Assembly: GCA_000696115.1 (NCBI GenBank)
Contig: JJOH01000021.1
Span: 1-64,000, forward strand
Origin: Streptomyces olindensis
GTDB taxonomy: Bacteria > Actinomycetota > Actinomycetes > Streptomycetales > Streptomycetaceae
DNA length: 64,000 nt
Direction: 5' to 3'
The position numbers and the translations under genes are program-made. The first letter of the stretch is position 1. Each line of letters opens with the position of its first letter. Below are positions 28,425 to 37,443 of the stretch, in pieces. The notes under the pieces were generated by a model. The model was given only the letters and a program-made list of their open reading frames with translations. It did not search any database and was not told the origin of the DNA.

Positions 28425-29108
28425 ATGCGTTCGTTCTGGAGAACACTGGACGGGACCCTCCCACGCGACATCGCGCTCGTCTGCCTGGCCGTCGGAGTGA
28501 TCGGCGTGTCCTACGGCGCCCTCGCGGTCACCTCGGGCTTCGCCTGGTGGTTCCCCGTGCTGATGGGGGCGCTCGTGCTGGCCGCCTCGTCCGAGTTCCT
28601 GTTCGTCGGGATCATCGCCACCGGGGGCAGCCCGCTCGCGGCGCTGCTGGCGGGGCTGCTGGTCAACGCGCGCCACCTGCCGTTCGGGCTGGCGGTGCCC
28701 GACGTCCTCGGCCGGGGCCGACGCAAGATGCTCGGTGCGCACCTGATGAACGACGAGACGGTCGTCTTCGCCCTCGCCCAGGACGAGCCGGAGCGCAGAC
28801 GGGCCGCGTACTGGCTCTGCGGCCTCGGCATTCTGGTCTGCTGGCCGGCCGGCGCTGCGCTGGGCGCCCTGCTCGGCAGCGTCGTGCGGGACACCGACGC
28901 CCTCGGCCTGGACGCCATGTTCCCCGCGGTGATCCTGGCGCTGACGCTGCCCGCGCTGACGTCCCGGCCGCTGCGGCGAACCGCACTCGCCGGCGCCGCG
29001 CTGGCCCTGGCCGTCACCCCGTACCTGCCGGCCGGCCTGCCGGTCCTGGCCGCCCTGGCCGCGCTGCCCCTCGCCCTGGTCCGGGCGCGGGAAGGGGACG
29101 TGCGATGA
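28425..29108 (+). CDS. azlC: AzlC-like branched-chain amino acid exporter subunit
   Basis: A 227-residue membrane protein with about six helices. The AzlC signature is visible in SYGALAVTSGFAWWFPVLMG, then ASSEFLFVGIIA and LLVNARHLPFGLA. AzlC and AzlD form a two-component exporter of branched-chain amino acids or analogues. It overlaps azlD by ATGA and is divergent from the XRE-cupin gene. Confidence 0.92.
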   Translation: MRSFWRTLDGTLPRDIALVCLAVGVIGVSYGALAVTSGFAWWFPVLMGALVLAASSEFLFVGIIATGGSPLAALLAGLLVNARHLPFGLAVPDVLGRGRRKMLGAHLMNDETVVFALAQDEPERRRAAYWLCGLGILVCWPAGAALGALLGSVVRDTDALGLDAMFPAVILALTLPALTSRPLRRTALAGAALALAVTPYLPAGLPVLAALAALPLALVRAREGDVR

Positions 29109-29452
29109 CGGCGGGGCGGACGAGCGACGCGCTGCCGGTGCTCCCGACGCTGATGGCGATGCTCGCCCTGGCGGCCGGCACCTTCCTGCTCCGCCTCTCG
29201 GGCCCGGCCCTGCGGGCCAGGATCGGCTTCCCGGAGCGCGCGGAGAAACTGCTGGAGGTCTCGGCGGTGGTCCTGCTCGCCGCCCTGGCCGCCACGTCCG
29301 CCCTCACCGAGGGACACGCCTTCACCGGCCCCGCCCGGCCGCTCGGGGTCCTGGTCGGGGGAGTGCTCGCCTGGCGCAGGGCGCCGTTCCTCGTCGTCGT
29401 ACTGGCGGCGGCGGGCACGGCGGCACTGCTGCGGGTGGCGGGGGTGCCGTGA
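29105..29452 (+). CDS. azlD: AzlD-like exporter subunit
   Basis: A 115-residue membrane protein with four hydrophobic segments, the small partner of AzlC. Conserved features include TFLLRLSGP near residue 26 and a helix ending VLLAALAATSAL. Its ATG overlaps the azlC stop, so expression is coupled. Confidence 0.9.
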   Translation: MTAGRTSDALPVLPTLMAMLALAAGTFLLRLSGPALRARIGFPERAEKLLEVSAVVLLAALAATSALTEGHAFTGPARPLGVLVGGVLAWRRAPFLVVVLAAAGTAALLRVAGVP

Positions 29453-29494
29453 GACACCGCCGGCCCCCGCGCCGACTGGCCTTCCCGCCCCTGG

Positions 29495-30170
29495 GTGACC
29501 GAGCCGGCCCTCGCCGTGGACGAACTGCCCCGCCTCGACGGGATCGTGCCGTCGCACCTGCACGGGGACCACTGGGACCGCCGGGCGCGCCGGCACCTGG
29601 ACCACACGGTGCCGATCCTGACCACACCGCACCCGGCCCGCCGCCTCCGCGTCGCGCACGGCTTCCACCGCACCGCCGGGCTGCGCACCTGGCGGTCCCT
29701 CACCCTCCGGCGCGGCGACGCGAAGGTCACGGTCACGGCCCTGCCGGCCCGGCACGCCGGCCACGCGGTGCTGCGCGGCCTGCTGCCGCCGGTGACGGGG
29801 AGCATGCTGGAGTTCGGCCCCGCCGGAGGACCGCCCCGCACGCGCCTCCACCTCTCGGGCGACACCCTCGTGTACGACGGCCTCGACGAGATCACCAGGC
29901 GCTTCCCGGCCGCCGATCTCGCCGTCCTCCACCTCGGCGGCACCCGCCTGCCCGGCGGCTTCCTGGTCACCATGGACGGTGCGCAGGGAGCCGAACTCGC
30001 ACGACGTCTCCGCCCCCGGCTGCTCCTGCCGGTGCACTGCGGCGACTACACGGTGATGCGCTCGCCCCTGTCCGCGTTCCTGGCCGAGGCCGACCGCATC
30101 GGCCTCGGCGACCGGATCGTCCGCTGCGGCCACGGGGAGCGCACCCGCGTCTCGGGCGCGCGGGCGTGGA
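29495..30170 (+). pseudogene. N-terminally truncated metallo-beta-lactamase-fold protein
   Basis: The plus strand encodes an MBL-fold core with the metal motif SHLHGDHWD near its start and later metal or fold positions (HAGHAVLRG, LSGDTL, VHCGDY). Family members normally have about 50-60 residues before HxHxDH; here only some 20 remain after the GTG at 29495. Upstream bases in another frame look like leftovers of that part. The frame also runs on into the antisense Asp23 gene, without a natural stop near 30170. I read this as a truncated, possibly dead gene. Confidence 0.5.
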
Positions 30171-30171
30171 G

Positions 30172-30624
30172 TCAGGCCACGCGCCGCTCCTCCTGCCCGG
30201 TCTCCTCGTCCGGCTCGTCCGGCAGATGGACGTCGTCGACGGAGATGTTGACCTCCACGACCTCCAGACCGGTCATCCGCTCGACCGCGTTGACGACGCT
30301 GGTCCGGACGTCCGCGGCGGTGTCGGCGATGGCGGCGCCGTACTCCACGACCACGTCGAGGTCGACGGCGGCCTGGCGCTCGCCGACCTCCACCTTCACC
30401 CCTTGGGTGACCCCACTGCCCCCGCCGGGCACGCGCTGGCGCACGGCACCGAGGGCCCTGGTCATGCCTCCGCCGAGGTGGTGGATCTCCGGAACCTCCC
30501 GGGCCGCCATGCCCGCGATCTTCGCCACGACCGCGTCGGCGATCTCCGTCTTCCCGCGGGCCTCCGGGGGAGCCTGGTCCCCCTTGCCGCCGGCGGTGCT
30601 TCTGCGCTGAGTGGTCTCCGTCAT
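30172..30624 (-). CDS. Asp23/Gls24 family envelope-stress protein
   Basis: A 150-residue protein of the Asp23/Gls24 family. The core is IADAVVAKIAGMAAREVPEIHHL (residues 28-50) followed by the typical beta-rich segment VKVEVGERQAAVDLDVVVEYG. Members associate with the envelope and respond to stress. The charged C-terminus (DEPDEETGQEERRVA) is family-like. The ATG at 30624 gives the usual length. Confidence 0.85.
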   Translation of the reverse strand: MTETTQRRSTAGGKGDQAPPEARGKTEIADAVVAKIAGMAAREVPEIHHLGGGMTRALGAVRQRVPGGGSGVTQGVKVEVGERQAAVDLDVVVEYGAAIADTAADVRTSVVNAVERMTGLEVVEVNISVDDVHLPDEPDEETGQEERRVA

Positions 30625-30724
30625 GGCCGTCACCTCGATGGCTCGATGATCGGTGCGGTGGTATGAGCAGCGTCGTTCTTCTCCACGGTAGAACAATGGT
30701 GCACATGGGGCGAAAGTGCCGAAG

Positions 30725-31321
30725 TCATCCCAGGAGATGACCGATGTGACGCTGCAGCACGGCCCGCGCCGTCTCGGGTGACTGGTGCCCCGCGAGGACC
30801 TGCATCGTGAGCCCGTCGGCCACGGTGAGCAGGCTCCGCGCCTCCTGGTCGGCGTCGAAGTGGCGGGGGATCTCCTCGGTGTCCTGCCCGTACCGGACGA
30901 TCCACACGACGAGGTCGTGGAGCTTGGCGTAGGTCTCCCGCAGCACCGCGCTCAGCCTCTCGCTGGCCGGTGCGTGACCCACGAAGGCCAGCCAGACGTG
31001 CGCCTGCGCCCTCGACTCCGCGTCCAGCAGGGCGACTCCGGCCAGGGTGTGCCACAGCAGCGTGGCCGCGGCCTGCGGCTCCGAGGCCGCGGCGATGCGC
31101 CGGTCGGCGCGCTCGCTGACGTGCCGCGAGACGTGCTCCAGGGCGAAGAGCAGCATGTCCTCCTTGGTGCGGAAGCACCGCTGGACGGCCCCCATGGACA
31201 CGTCCGCCTCGGCGGCGACGTCCCGGAGACTGACGGCCTCCATCCCGGAACGCGCGATCAGCGCGCAGACCGCGTCGGCGATCCGCACCCGCCGCTCCTC
31301 GTAGTCGACCTGCCTGGGCAA
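30725..31321 (-). CDS. TetR family transcriptional regulator
   Basis: A 198-residue TetR-type regulator. HTH at about 8-55: RRVRIADAVCALIARSG, VSLRDVAAEADVSMGAVQRCF. The remaining helices form the inducer pocket. TTG at 31321 follows GGAGGG; a longer frame upstream crosses the operators and is not plausible. Two palindromes between it and the divergent small membrane gene are very likely its own operators. Confidence 0.85.
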   Translation of the reverse strand: MPRQVDYEERRVRIADAVCALIARSGMEAVSLRDVAAEADVSMGAVQRCFRTKEDMLLFALEHVSRHVSERADRRIAAASEPQAAATLLWHTLAGVALLDAESRAQAHVWLAFVGHAPASERLSAVLRETYAKLHDLVVWIVRYGQDTEEIPRHFDADQEARSLLTVADGLTMQVLAGHQSPETARAVLQRHIGHLLG

Positions 31322-31341
31322 GCTCCACCCTCCCGCCTTTC

Positions 31342-31395
31342 CGATGCACTTGCATCGTATCCTCCTCGCGATGCACGATGTGATGCGACCGCATC
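31342..31395. promoter_or_regulatory. two palindromic TetR operators
   Basis: CGATGCA-CT-TGCATCG (31342-31357) is a perfect palindrome, and GATGCG-AC-CGCATC (31382-31395) is a second, 40 bases away, sharing the half-site pattern GATGCR. A further half-site CGATGCA is at 31369-31375. They lie between the TetR start and the divergent small membrane gene and fit a TetR dimer site controlling both. Confidence 0.75.
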
Positions 31396-31427
31396 GGAAA
31401 AACTCGGCACCGCAGGGGGAACCCGTC

Positions 31428-31685
31428 ATGCCCAACCACCCCAGGACCCGTAACGCCGGCTCGGCCCAGGGCCTGCTCTGGCTCTTCGGCGCGATCCTCA
31501 CCGTTCAGGGCTTCGGCTCGGCCATCACGGAGGCCGGCTGGCACACGAGCTTCGGTGTCTCGGGCCTGCTGCGAGCGGCTGACGTACCCGAGTGGGGAGC
31601 GCTGCTGGTCGGCTGCGCGGGCGTCGCACTCCTGGCGACGGCGGCCCGCCGCCACGTCAGGAGCCGGGCCGACCGACGTAGGTGA
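31428..31685 (+). CDS. small two-helix membrane protein
   Basis: An 85-residue protein with two hydrophobic segments (about 14-30 and 52-72) and a basic C-terminus. No family function recognised. It is divergent from the TetR gene and shares the two palindromic operators, so it is the likely regulated target. ATG at 31428; an ATG further up lies inside the operators. Confidence 0.55.
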   Translation: MPNHPRTRNAGSAQGLLWLFGAILTVQGFGSAITEAGWHTSFGVSGLLRAADVPEWGALLVGCAGVALLATAARRHVRSRADRRR

Positions 31686-31732
31686 CGGGTTCGGTCACCC
31701 GGTCCGTGCGCAAGCGGTGACCAGGGCTCGCC

Positions 31733-32458
31733 CTACTCCAGATCACCCAGCTCGAGAACGTCGTCCGGGTGCGGCGCCTTGGCGTCGACGGGCTTGTTGT
31801 AGTCGGTCATCCGCACGTCCACGGGCTCGTCGCCGCCGGTTTCGCTGATGCGCAGGATGTACGGCTCGCCCTCCGTCGCGACCTCCATCCTGCCGGTGAC
31901 GTCGCCGTCCTTTCCGGAGACCGGAACCGCGGGCCGGCCATCGACCTCGTGGACCTTGCCCTTGGTCAGCCCCTCGCCGGCGGGGTCGGGAACGTCCTTG
32001 AGCAGATTGTCCGCGTCACACACCTCGGCCAGCTCGCCGAAGCCCTCCTGACCGGCGGGCAACTTCAGCCACTGGTCGGCCAGCAGGGAGGCGGCCTCAC
32101 CGGCGTCGACCTCCCTGTCCTTCCAGAAGGCCTCGTCACCCTTGAGGTACGCGGCATCGCCGACCTTGATGATCTCCGCCGTAATGCCCTCGCGAGGGCT
32201 GATGGTGCCCTTGCAGTCCCCCTTCTTGCTCACGGCGAGATCCATGCGGACCTCGTCCGGTCCGCTCGTCGCCACGCCCTTCAACCGAAGAGAGTCCGCG
32301 CTCTTGGTCGCGTCAACGGCCTTCTCCACGATCTCGTTCGGGGGGAGGTCCTCGACGCCGTTCGGGTCCTGCGCCACCACACCGCCGACGAGACCGACGG
32401 CCGCCAGCGCCGCCGCGCAGGCCACAGGGGCGGCCGGCGCCACGCGCTTCCTTCTCAT
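31733..32458 (-). CDS. exported LppX/LprG-like protein
   Basis: A 241-residue exported protein. An N-terminal signal (ACAAALAAVGLVGGVVA) is followed by an alpha/beta region similar to LolA/LppX/LprG carriers: EIVEKAVDATKSADSLRLKG, then AYLKGDEAFWKD and HEVDGRPAVPVS. Unlike its relatives it has no lipobox Cys, so it is probably released or anchored only by the signal helix. Possible lipid or glycolipid binding is inference. ATG at 32458. Confidence 0.65.
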   Translation of the reverse strand: MRRKRVAPAAPVACAAALAAVGLVGGVVAQDPNGVEDLPPNEIVEKAVDATKSADSLRLKGVATSGPDEVRMDLAVSKKGDCKGTISPREGITAEIIKVGDAAYLKGDEAFWKDREVDAGEAASLLADQWLKLPAGQEGFGELAEVCDADNLLKDVPDPAGEGLTKGKVHEVDGRPAVPVSGKDGDVTGRMEVATEGEPYILRISETGGDEPVDVRMTDYNKPVDAKAPHPDDVLELGDLE

Positions 32459-32669
32459 GCTGCGCCCCTTCCTCGCCGGTCTCATTCCAGGTTGGGCACG
32501 GTGACTCCGGATGCGCTACTCGGCGTTCGGCGCGCACCCGCAGCGCCCGTCACGCGGGCGCCGAGAGGGCGCTGACGGGCAAGTTCCTCTGCACGCACGG
32601 ACATGGCTGCGGTCCGACCGATGCCTACATTTCCGGAACCCAGGTAGCTGCCGGAACGAAGAGGACGCC

Positions 32670-33755
32670 ATGCAGTTCGGAATTTTCTCGGTGGGGGACG
32701 TGACCCCCGACCCGACCAACGGCCGTACCCCCTCGGAGCGCGAGCGCATCAAGGCGATGGTGGCCATAGCGTCGAAGGCCGAGGAGGTCGGCCTGGACGT
32801 CTTCGCGACCGGTGAGCACCACAACCCGCCCTTCGTGCCGTCGTCGCCGACCACGATGCTCGGCTACATCGCCGCCCGGACCGAGAAGCTGATCCTTTCC
32901 ACCGCCACGACGCTGATCACCACCAACGACCCGGTGAAGATCGCCGAGGACTACGCGATGCTCCAGCACCTGGCCGATGGGCGGGTCGACCTGATGATGG
33001 GGCGCGGCAACACCGGCCCGGTGTATCCCTGGTTCGGGCAGGACATCCGGCAGGGCCTCAACCTCGCCAAGGAGAACTACGCGCTGCTGCGCCGGCTGTG
33101 GCGCGAGGACGTGGTGAGCTGGGAGGGGAAGTTCCGTACGCCGCTGCAGGGCTTCACCTCCACGCCGCGCCCGCTGGACGGTGTGCCGCCGTTCGTGTGG
33201 CACGGCTCCATCCGCTCGCCCGAGATCGCCGAGCAGGCCGCGTTCTACGGCGACGGCTTCTTCCACAACAACATCTTCTGGCCGGCCGACCACACCAGGC
33301 GGATGGTCCAGCTGTACCGGCGGCGCTACGCCTACCACGGTCACGGCCGGCCCGAGCAGGCCATCGTCGGCCTCGGTGGGCAGGTCTTCATGCGGCGGAA
33401 CTCCCAGGACGCCGTACGCGAGTTCCGCCCCTACTTCGACAACGCGCCCGTCTACGGGCACGGGCCTTCGCTGGAGGAGTTCACCGAGCAGACTCCGCTG
33501 ACGGTGGGTTCTCCTCAGCAGGTCATCGAGCGCACCCTGTCCTTCCGGGAGACCGTCGGCGACTACCAGCGGCAGCTGTTCCTGATGGACCACGCCGGCC
33601 TGCCCCTGAAGACCGTCCTGGAGCAGATCGACATCCTCGGCGAAGAGGTGGTGCCCGTGCTGCGGAAGGAGTTCGCGATCGGCCGCCCCGCCGATGTGCC
33701 GGACGCTCCTACGCACGCGTCGCTGCTGGCCGTTCGGGAGGTGTCCGCCGCATGA
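32670..33755 (+). CDS. luciferase-like flavin-dependent monooxygenase (CE1758 type)
   Basis: A 361-residue LLM-class oxidoreductase with the bacterial luciferase TIM-barrel pattern: VGLDVFATGEHHNPPF (about 37-52), LADGRVDLMMGRGN, ENYALLRRLWRE. It uses reduced FMN and oxygen. The next gene, joined by an ATGA overlap, is an FMN reductase that would supply the cofactor, matching the paired CE1758/CE1759 arrangement of actinobacteria. Substrate unknown. ATG at 32670 behind GAAGAGGA. Confidence 0.9.
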   Translation: MQFGIFSVGDVTPDPTNGRTPSERERIKAMVAIASKAEEVGLDVFATGEHHNPPFVPSSPTTMLGYIAARTEKLILSTATTLITTNDPVKIAEDYAMLQHLADGRVDLMMGRGNTGPVYPWFGQDIRQGLNLAKENYALLRRLWREDVVSWEGKFRTPLQGFTSTPRPLDGVPPFVWHGSIRSPEIAEQAAFYGDGFFHNNIFWPADHTRRMVQLYRRRYAYHGHGRPEQAIVGLGGQVFMRRNSQDAVREFRPYFDNAPVYGHGPSLEEFTEQTPLTVGSPQQVIERTLSFRETVGDYQRQLFLMDHAGLPLKTVLEQIDILGEEVVPVLRKEFAIGRPADVPDAPTHASLLAVREVSAA

Positions 33756-34369
33756 GGCTCGTCGCCGTGTCCGCGGGGCTGAGTACCCCGTCCTCCACCC
33801 GCCTGCTCGCCGACCGTCTCGCCGAGTCGGCCTGCGGCGAACTCGCCGCTCACGACCAGGACGTGGAGACGGAGGTCATCGAACTGCGGGAGCTGGCCGT
33901 CGCCGTCGCCAACCACCTCGTGACCGGATTCCCGTCGCCCCAACTGGCCTCCGCGATCGACGCGGTGACGGGCGCCCACGGCCTGATCGCCGTGACCCCC
34001 GTGTTCACCGCCTCCTACAGCGGCCTTTTCAAGTCGTTCTTCGACCTGATCGACCCCGATGCCCTCACCGGCAAGCCGGTCCTCGTCGCGGCCACCGGAG
34101 GCACCGCTCGCCACTCCCTGGTCCTGGAACACGCCCTGCGCCCGCTCTTCGCCCACCTGCGCGCCACCGTCGTCCCCACCGCGGTCTACGCGGCGTCCGA
34201 GGACTGGGGATCCGGCGGCGACGAGTACACCGAGGGCCTGCCCGCGCGCATACGACGGGCAGGCGGTGAGCTCGCCGCCCTCATGGCCGTCCGCGCGGTG
34301 ACGCCGGAGCCGGGGGACGACGACATCACCACACTCGAGCGGCAGCTCTCCGACCTGCGGTTCGACTGA
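33752..34369 (+). CDS. NAD(P)H-dependent FMN reductase (CE1759 type)
   Basis: A 205-residue flavodoxin-fold reductase: N-terminal VAVSAGLSTPSSTR phosphate-binding loop and central GLIAVTPVFTASYSGLFKSFFD that contacts the flavin. It likely supplies FMNH2 to the monooxygenase encoded just upstream, with which it overlaps by four bases. Confidence 0.9.
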   Translation: MRLVAVSAGLSTPSSTRLLADRLAESACGELAAHDQDVETEVIELRELAVAVANHLVTGFPSPQLASAIDAVTGAHGLIAVTPVFTASYSGLFKSFFDLIDPDALTGKPVLVAATGGTARHSLVLEHALRPLFAHLRATVVPTAVYAASEDWGSGGDEYTEGLPARIRRAGGELAALMAVRAVTPEPGDDDITTLERQLSDLRFD

Positions 34370-34523
34370 AGCCGACCCTGGCGGCTCTCCGGAGCGAGCA
34401 CCCTCTGTGTCGGCGGAATCGCGCATGCGTTCCCACTCAGGTATGGCATGCTTCGTGCAGATTCACCGCGTCGCACGCCGCCGTAGCCGCATTCCGTGCG
34501 GCCATGGCTTATGAGAGTGGCGC

Positions 34524-37361
34524 ATGAACCGGTACACGAAGCGGCCCCATGCCGACACGGGGGCCGCACAGGCGCCGGTACGCGGCCGGGACGAGGAACT
34601 GGCGTTCCTCGACGCACGACTCGACGCCCTCGCCCGGGGCCACGGCGGAGTCGTGTGCGTCGAGGGCGCTCCGGGAAGCGGCAAGACCCGTCTTCTGGCG
34701 GAGGGGCACGCCGCCGCGGTACGGCGTGGCTTCCGCGCGTTCCTCGGGGGCGCGGACCCCGACGAACACTTCGTGCCGCTCGGGCCGTTGCTGGACGGAC
34801 TGCTGTCCGGCGTGGAACCCCTGCTCGACGCTGCGAAGGTGCGGGAGCTCTCCACGGTCCCCGACCAGCGGTTCTGGCTGCTTCAGGAACTGCAGGACCG
34901 GCTGGAGCGGACGGCCCTGGACCGGCCGCTGCTCATCGTCCTCGACGATCTTCAGTGGTGCGACGACCTGACCCTGCTCGCTGTCCGCACCCTCTCGGCC
35001 CGGCTGTCGTCGCACGCGATCCTGTGGCTGGTGGCCGTTCGCAGCGCGACCAGGACCCCGCTGGTGCGCGGGGCACTGGACCGACTGCGGCAGGCCGGCG
35101 CGTACGAGCTGCGCCTCGGGCCCCTCACGGACGAGGCGGTGGCGCAGATCGCCGAGGACGTCCTGGGCGCGGCGCCCGATCCCGAGGTCCTGAGGGTCGC
35201 CCGCCGCGCGGAGGGCCTGCCGCTGCTGCTGGTGGAGATGCTCGGCGGCTTGCGGGACGAGAACGCGGTGACGGTCGCCGACGATGTGGCGCGGCTCTCG
35301 GGCGAAGCCATGCCGGTCCGTCTGCTGTCCTCCGTCGGGCGCCGCCTCGATCTGCTGTCCGGACCGGCCCGCGACGTCGTACAGACCGCCTCCGCCGTGG
35401 GCCGCTCGATCACCGTGGACGTGCTGGCCGAGCTCCTCGGAAGACCGGCCGCCGCGCTGATCAACGCGGTGCGGGAATCCCTCGACTCCGACCTGCTGGT
35501 CGAACGGGACGGCCGTCTGCACTTCCGCCATGACCTGATCCGCGAGGCGGTCGAGGCCGGCCTGCCCGTCTCGGTGCGCCGGGCCCTGCGCCGTCATGCC
35601 GCCGACGTGCTGATGGAGCAGGGCGCGCCCGCTGTCGAGACCGCCACGCTGCTGGCCGACAGCGCGGAGGCCGGCGACCGTCTGGCCGTCGAGCGGCTGC
35701 GTACCGCCGCGGCGGAACTCGCCGCCACCGCCTCCGCACCGGCGGCCGAACTCAGCCGGCGGGCCCTCGAACTCACCGCTGAGGAGGCGCCGGAACGGCC
35801 CGCCATCGTGGCCGAAACGATCCTCCTGCTGTGGCAGAGCGGGCAGGCCGCGCGGGCTCGGGCGCTGGGTGCCTCCGCCCTGCCCGGAATCCTGCGCGCC
35901 GAGGACGAGGCACAGGTACGGCTCGGTCTGGCGCGCCTGTCCAGCCAGTTCGACTTCATGGAAGCGGTCCGGCAGGCTCGTGCCGGGGCGGCGCTGCCCG
36001 GCCTGCCGACACCGTTGCGAGCCCAACTGCTGGCGCTGCTGTGCCTCAACCTGGCGAACATCGGCGACATGGAGGCGTGCGCCCACGCCGTGACCGAGGC
36101 GCTGGAGGCCGCCCACGAGGCCGGGGACCGGACCGCCGAGGCCACCGCTGTCGCCGTCGACTCGGTCGTGCGCTACTACCGGATGGACTGGGGTGCGGCG
36201 TTCCGGCTGGCGGACCGGGCCGCCGCACTGGCGGCCGACCTCGGCATCGCCCATTCCCTGTGGGTGCCGGAAGCGCTGTGGAAGGGCTTCCTGCTCAACG
36301 CGGCGGGCCGGGCCGGTGAGGCGCTCGCGGAGTCCGAGGCCGGCGTCAGGGACACCCGGCGTCAGGGCCAGGCGGCCGCCATGCTCCTGTGGCTCATGAA
36401 CCGCTCGCGCGCACTCCTGGACGCCGGGCGGCTGGCGGACGCCCGGGCCGAGGCGGAGGCCGCGTCGGCGATGGTCGACGAACTGGGCATGGGCAATTTC
36501 GCGGACGCCACGCTCCTGTACACGCTCGTGCGCGTCGCCGTCCACACCAACGATCAGGAGGCCGCACGCACGTACGCGGCCCAGGCGGAGCGGATGCTGA
36601 GGGACGAGGCGCCGCTCGTCCGCAACGTCGGCTCCTGGATGACCGCGCTGGTGGCCGACTTCGAGGGCCGGCCCGACCAGGCCATGCGGGCACTCGACGA
36701 AGCGGTCGTGGCGCTCCCCGAGGAGAGGCCTTCCCTCGCCAGCCCCGACGATCCCGTTGACGCTCCGGTCTTCGTCCGCATGGCGCTGCGGGCCGGTGCC
36801 CACGAACGGGCCGCGCTGGCCGTCTCCGTGGCGGAGCGCCGCGCGAAGCTCAACCCCGACTTCACGATCCTGGCGGCAGCGGCCGCGCACGCCCGCGGAC
36901 TGCTCGACAACGACCTCGCTCAACTCCTGCGTGCGGTCCGCCTGTACGACGGCTGTCCCCGGCTCCTGGCCCGCGCCTCCGCGCTGGAGGACGCCGGACG
37001 CAAACTGGCCGCCACCCGTGCGTCCGAAGCCGTGCCCTACCTCGACACCGCCCTCGCCCTCTACACGGAGGCGGGCGCCGAGCGGGACGTCGCACGGGTC
37101 CGCCGCCGCCTGCGGGCCGCGGGAGTCCGGCGACGCACCACCTCCGCGGGAACCGTGAAGGGCTGGCCGGAGCTGACCGTCTCGGAAGTAGGGGTGGTGC
37201 GGCTCGTCGCCCAGGGACTGACCAACCGGCAGGTCGCGGAGCGCCTCTCGCTCTCACCGCACACCGTGAGCTCCCACCTGCGACGCGCCTTCACCAAGCT
37301 CGACATCACCTCGCGCGTGGAGCTGGCCCGACTGGTGCAGGCCCGTGACGACGGAGAGTAA
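34524..37361 (+). CDS. large ATP-binding LuxR regulator (LAL type)
   Basis: A 945-residue regulator. N-terminal AAA/NACHT-like ATPase with Walker A GAPGSGKT (48-55) and Walker B LLIVLDDLQW (about 136). A long helical TPR-like middle (about 350-860) and a C-terminal LuxR HTH (about 885-940: LTVSEVGVVRLVAQGLTNRQ, then LSPHTVSSHLRR) follow. LAL proteins activate catabolic or secondary-metabolite genes when bound to a ligand and ATP. Its target may be the nearby monooxygenase or hydrolase genes. A paralogue is at 38.5 kb. Confidence 0.9.
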   Translation: MNRYTKRPHADTGAAQAPVRGRDEELAFLDARLDALARGHGGVVCVEGAPGSGKTRLLAEGHAAAVRRGFRAFLGGADPDEHFVPLGPLLDGLLSGVEPLLDAAKVRELSTVPDQRFWLLQELQDRLERTALDRPLLIVLDDLQWCDDLTLLAVRTLSARLSSHAILWLVAVRSATRTPLVRGALDRLRQAGAYELRLGPLTDEAVAQIAEDVLGAAPDPEVLRVARRAEGLPLLLVEMLGGLRDENAVTVADDVARLSGEAMPVRLLSSVGRRLDLLSGPARDVVQTASAVGRSITVDVLAELLGRPAAALINAVRESLDSDLLVERDGRLHFRHDLIREAVEAGLPVSVRRALRRHAADVLMEQGAPAVETATLLADSAEAGDRLAVERLRTAAAELAATASAPAAELSRRALELTAEEAPERPAIVAETILLLWQSGQAARARALGASALPGILRAEDEAQVRLGLARLSSQFDFMEAVRQARAGAALPGLPTPLRAQLLALLCLNLANIGDMEACAHAVTEALEAAHEAGDRTAEATAVAVDSVVRYYRMDWGAAFRLADRAAALAADLGIAHSLWVPEALWKGFLLNAAGRAGEALAESEAGVRDTRRQGQAAAMLLWLMNRSRALLDAGRLADARAEAEAASAMVDELGMGNFADATLLYTLVRVAVHTNDQEAARTYAAQAERMLRDEAPLVRNVGSWMTALVADFEGRPDQAMRALDEAVVALPEERPSLASPDDPVDAPVFVRMALRAGAHERAALAVSVAERRAKLNPDFTILAAAAAHARGLLDNDLAQLLRAVRLYDGCPRLLARASALEDAGRKLAATRASEAVPYLDTALALYTEAGAERDVARVRRRLRAAGVRRRTTSAGTVKGWPELTVSEVGVVRLVAQGLTNRQVAERLSLSPHTVSSHLRRAFTKLDITSRVELARLVQARDDGE

Positions 37362-37443
37362 CCGCTTCGTATCGCACGAGGGCTGCCCCGCATCGGACCA
37401 ACCGTGCGATGTGCGGACACCGGCGTGCCGTGATGATGGTGAG

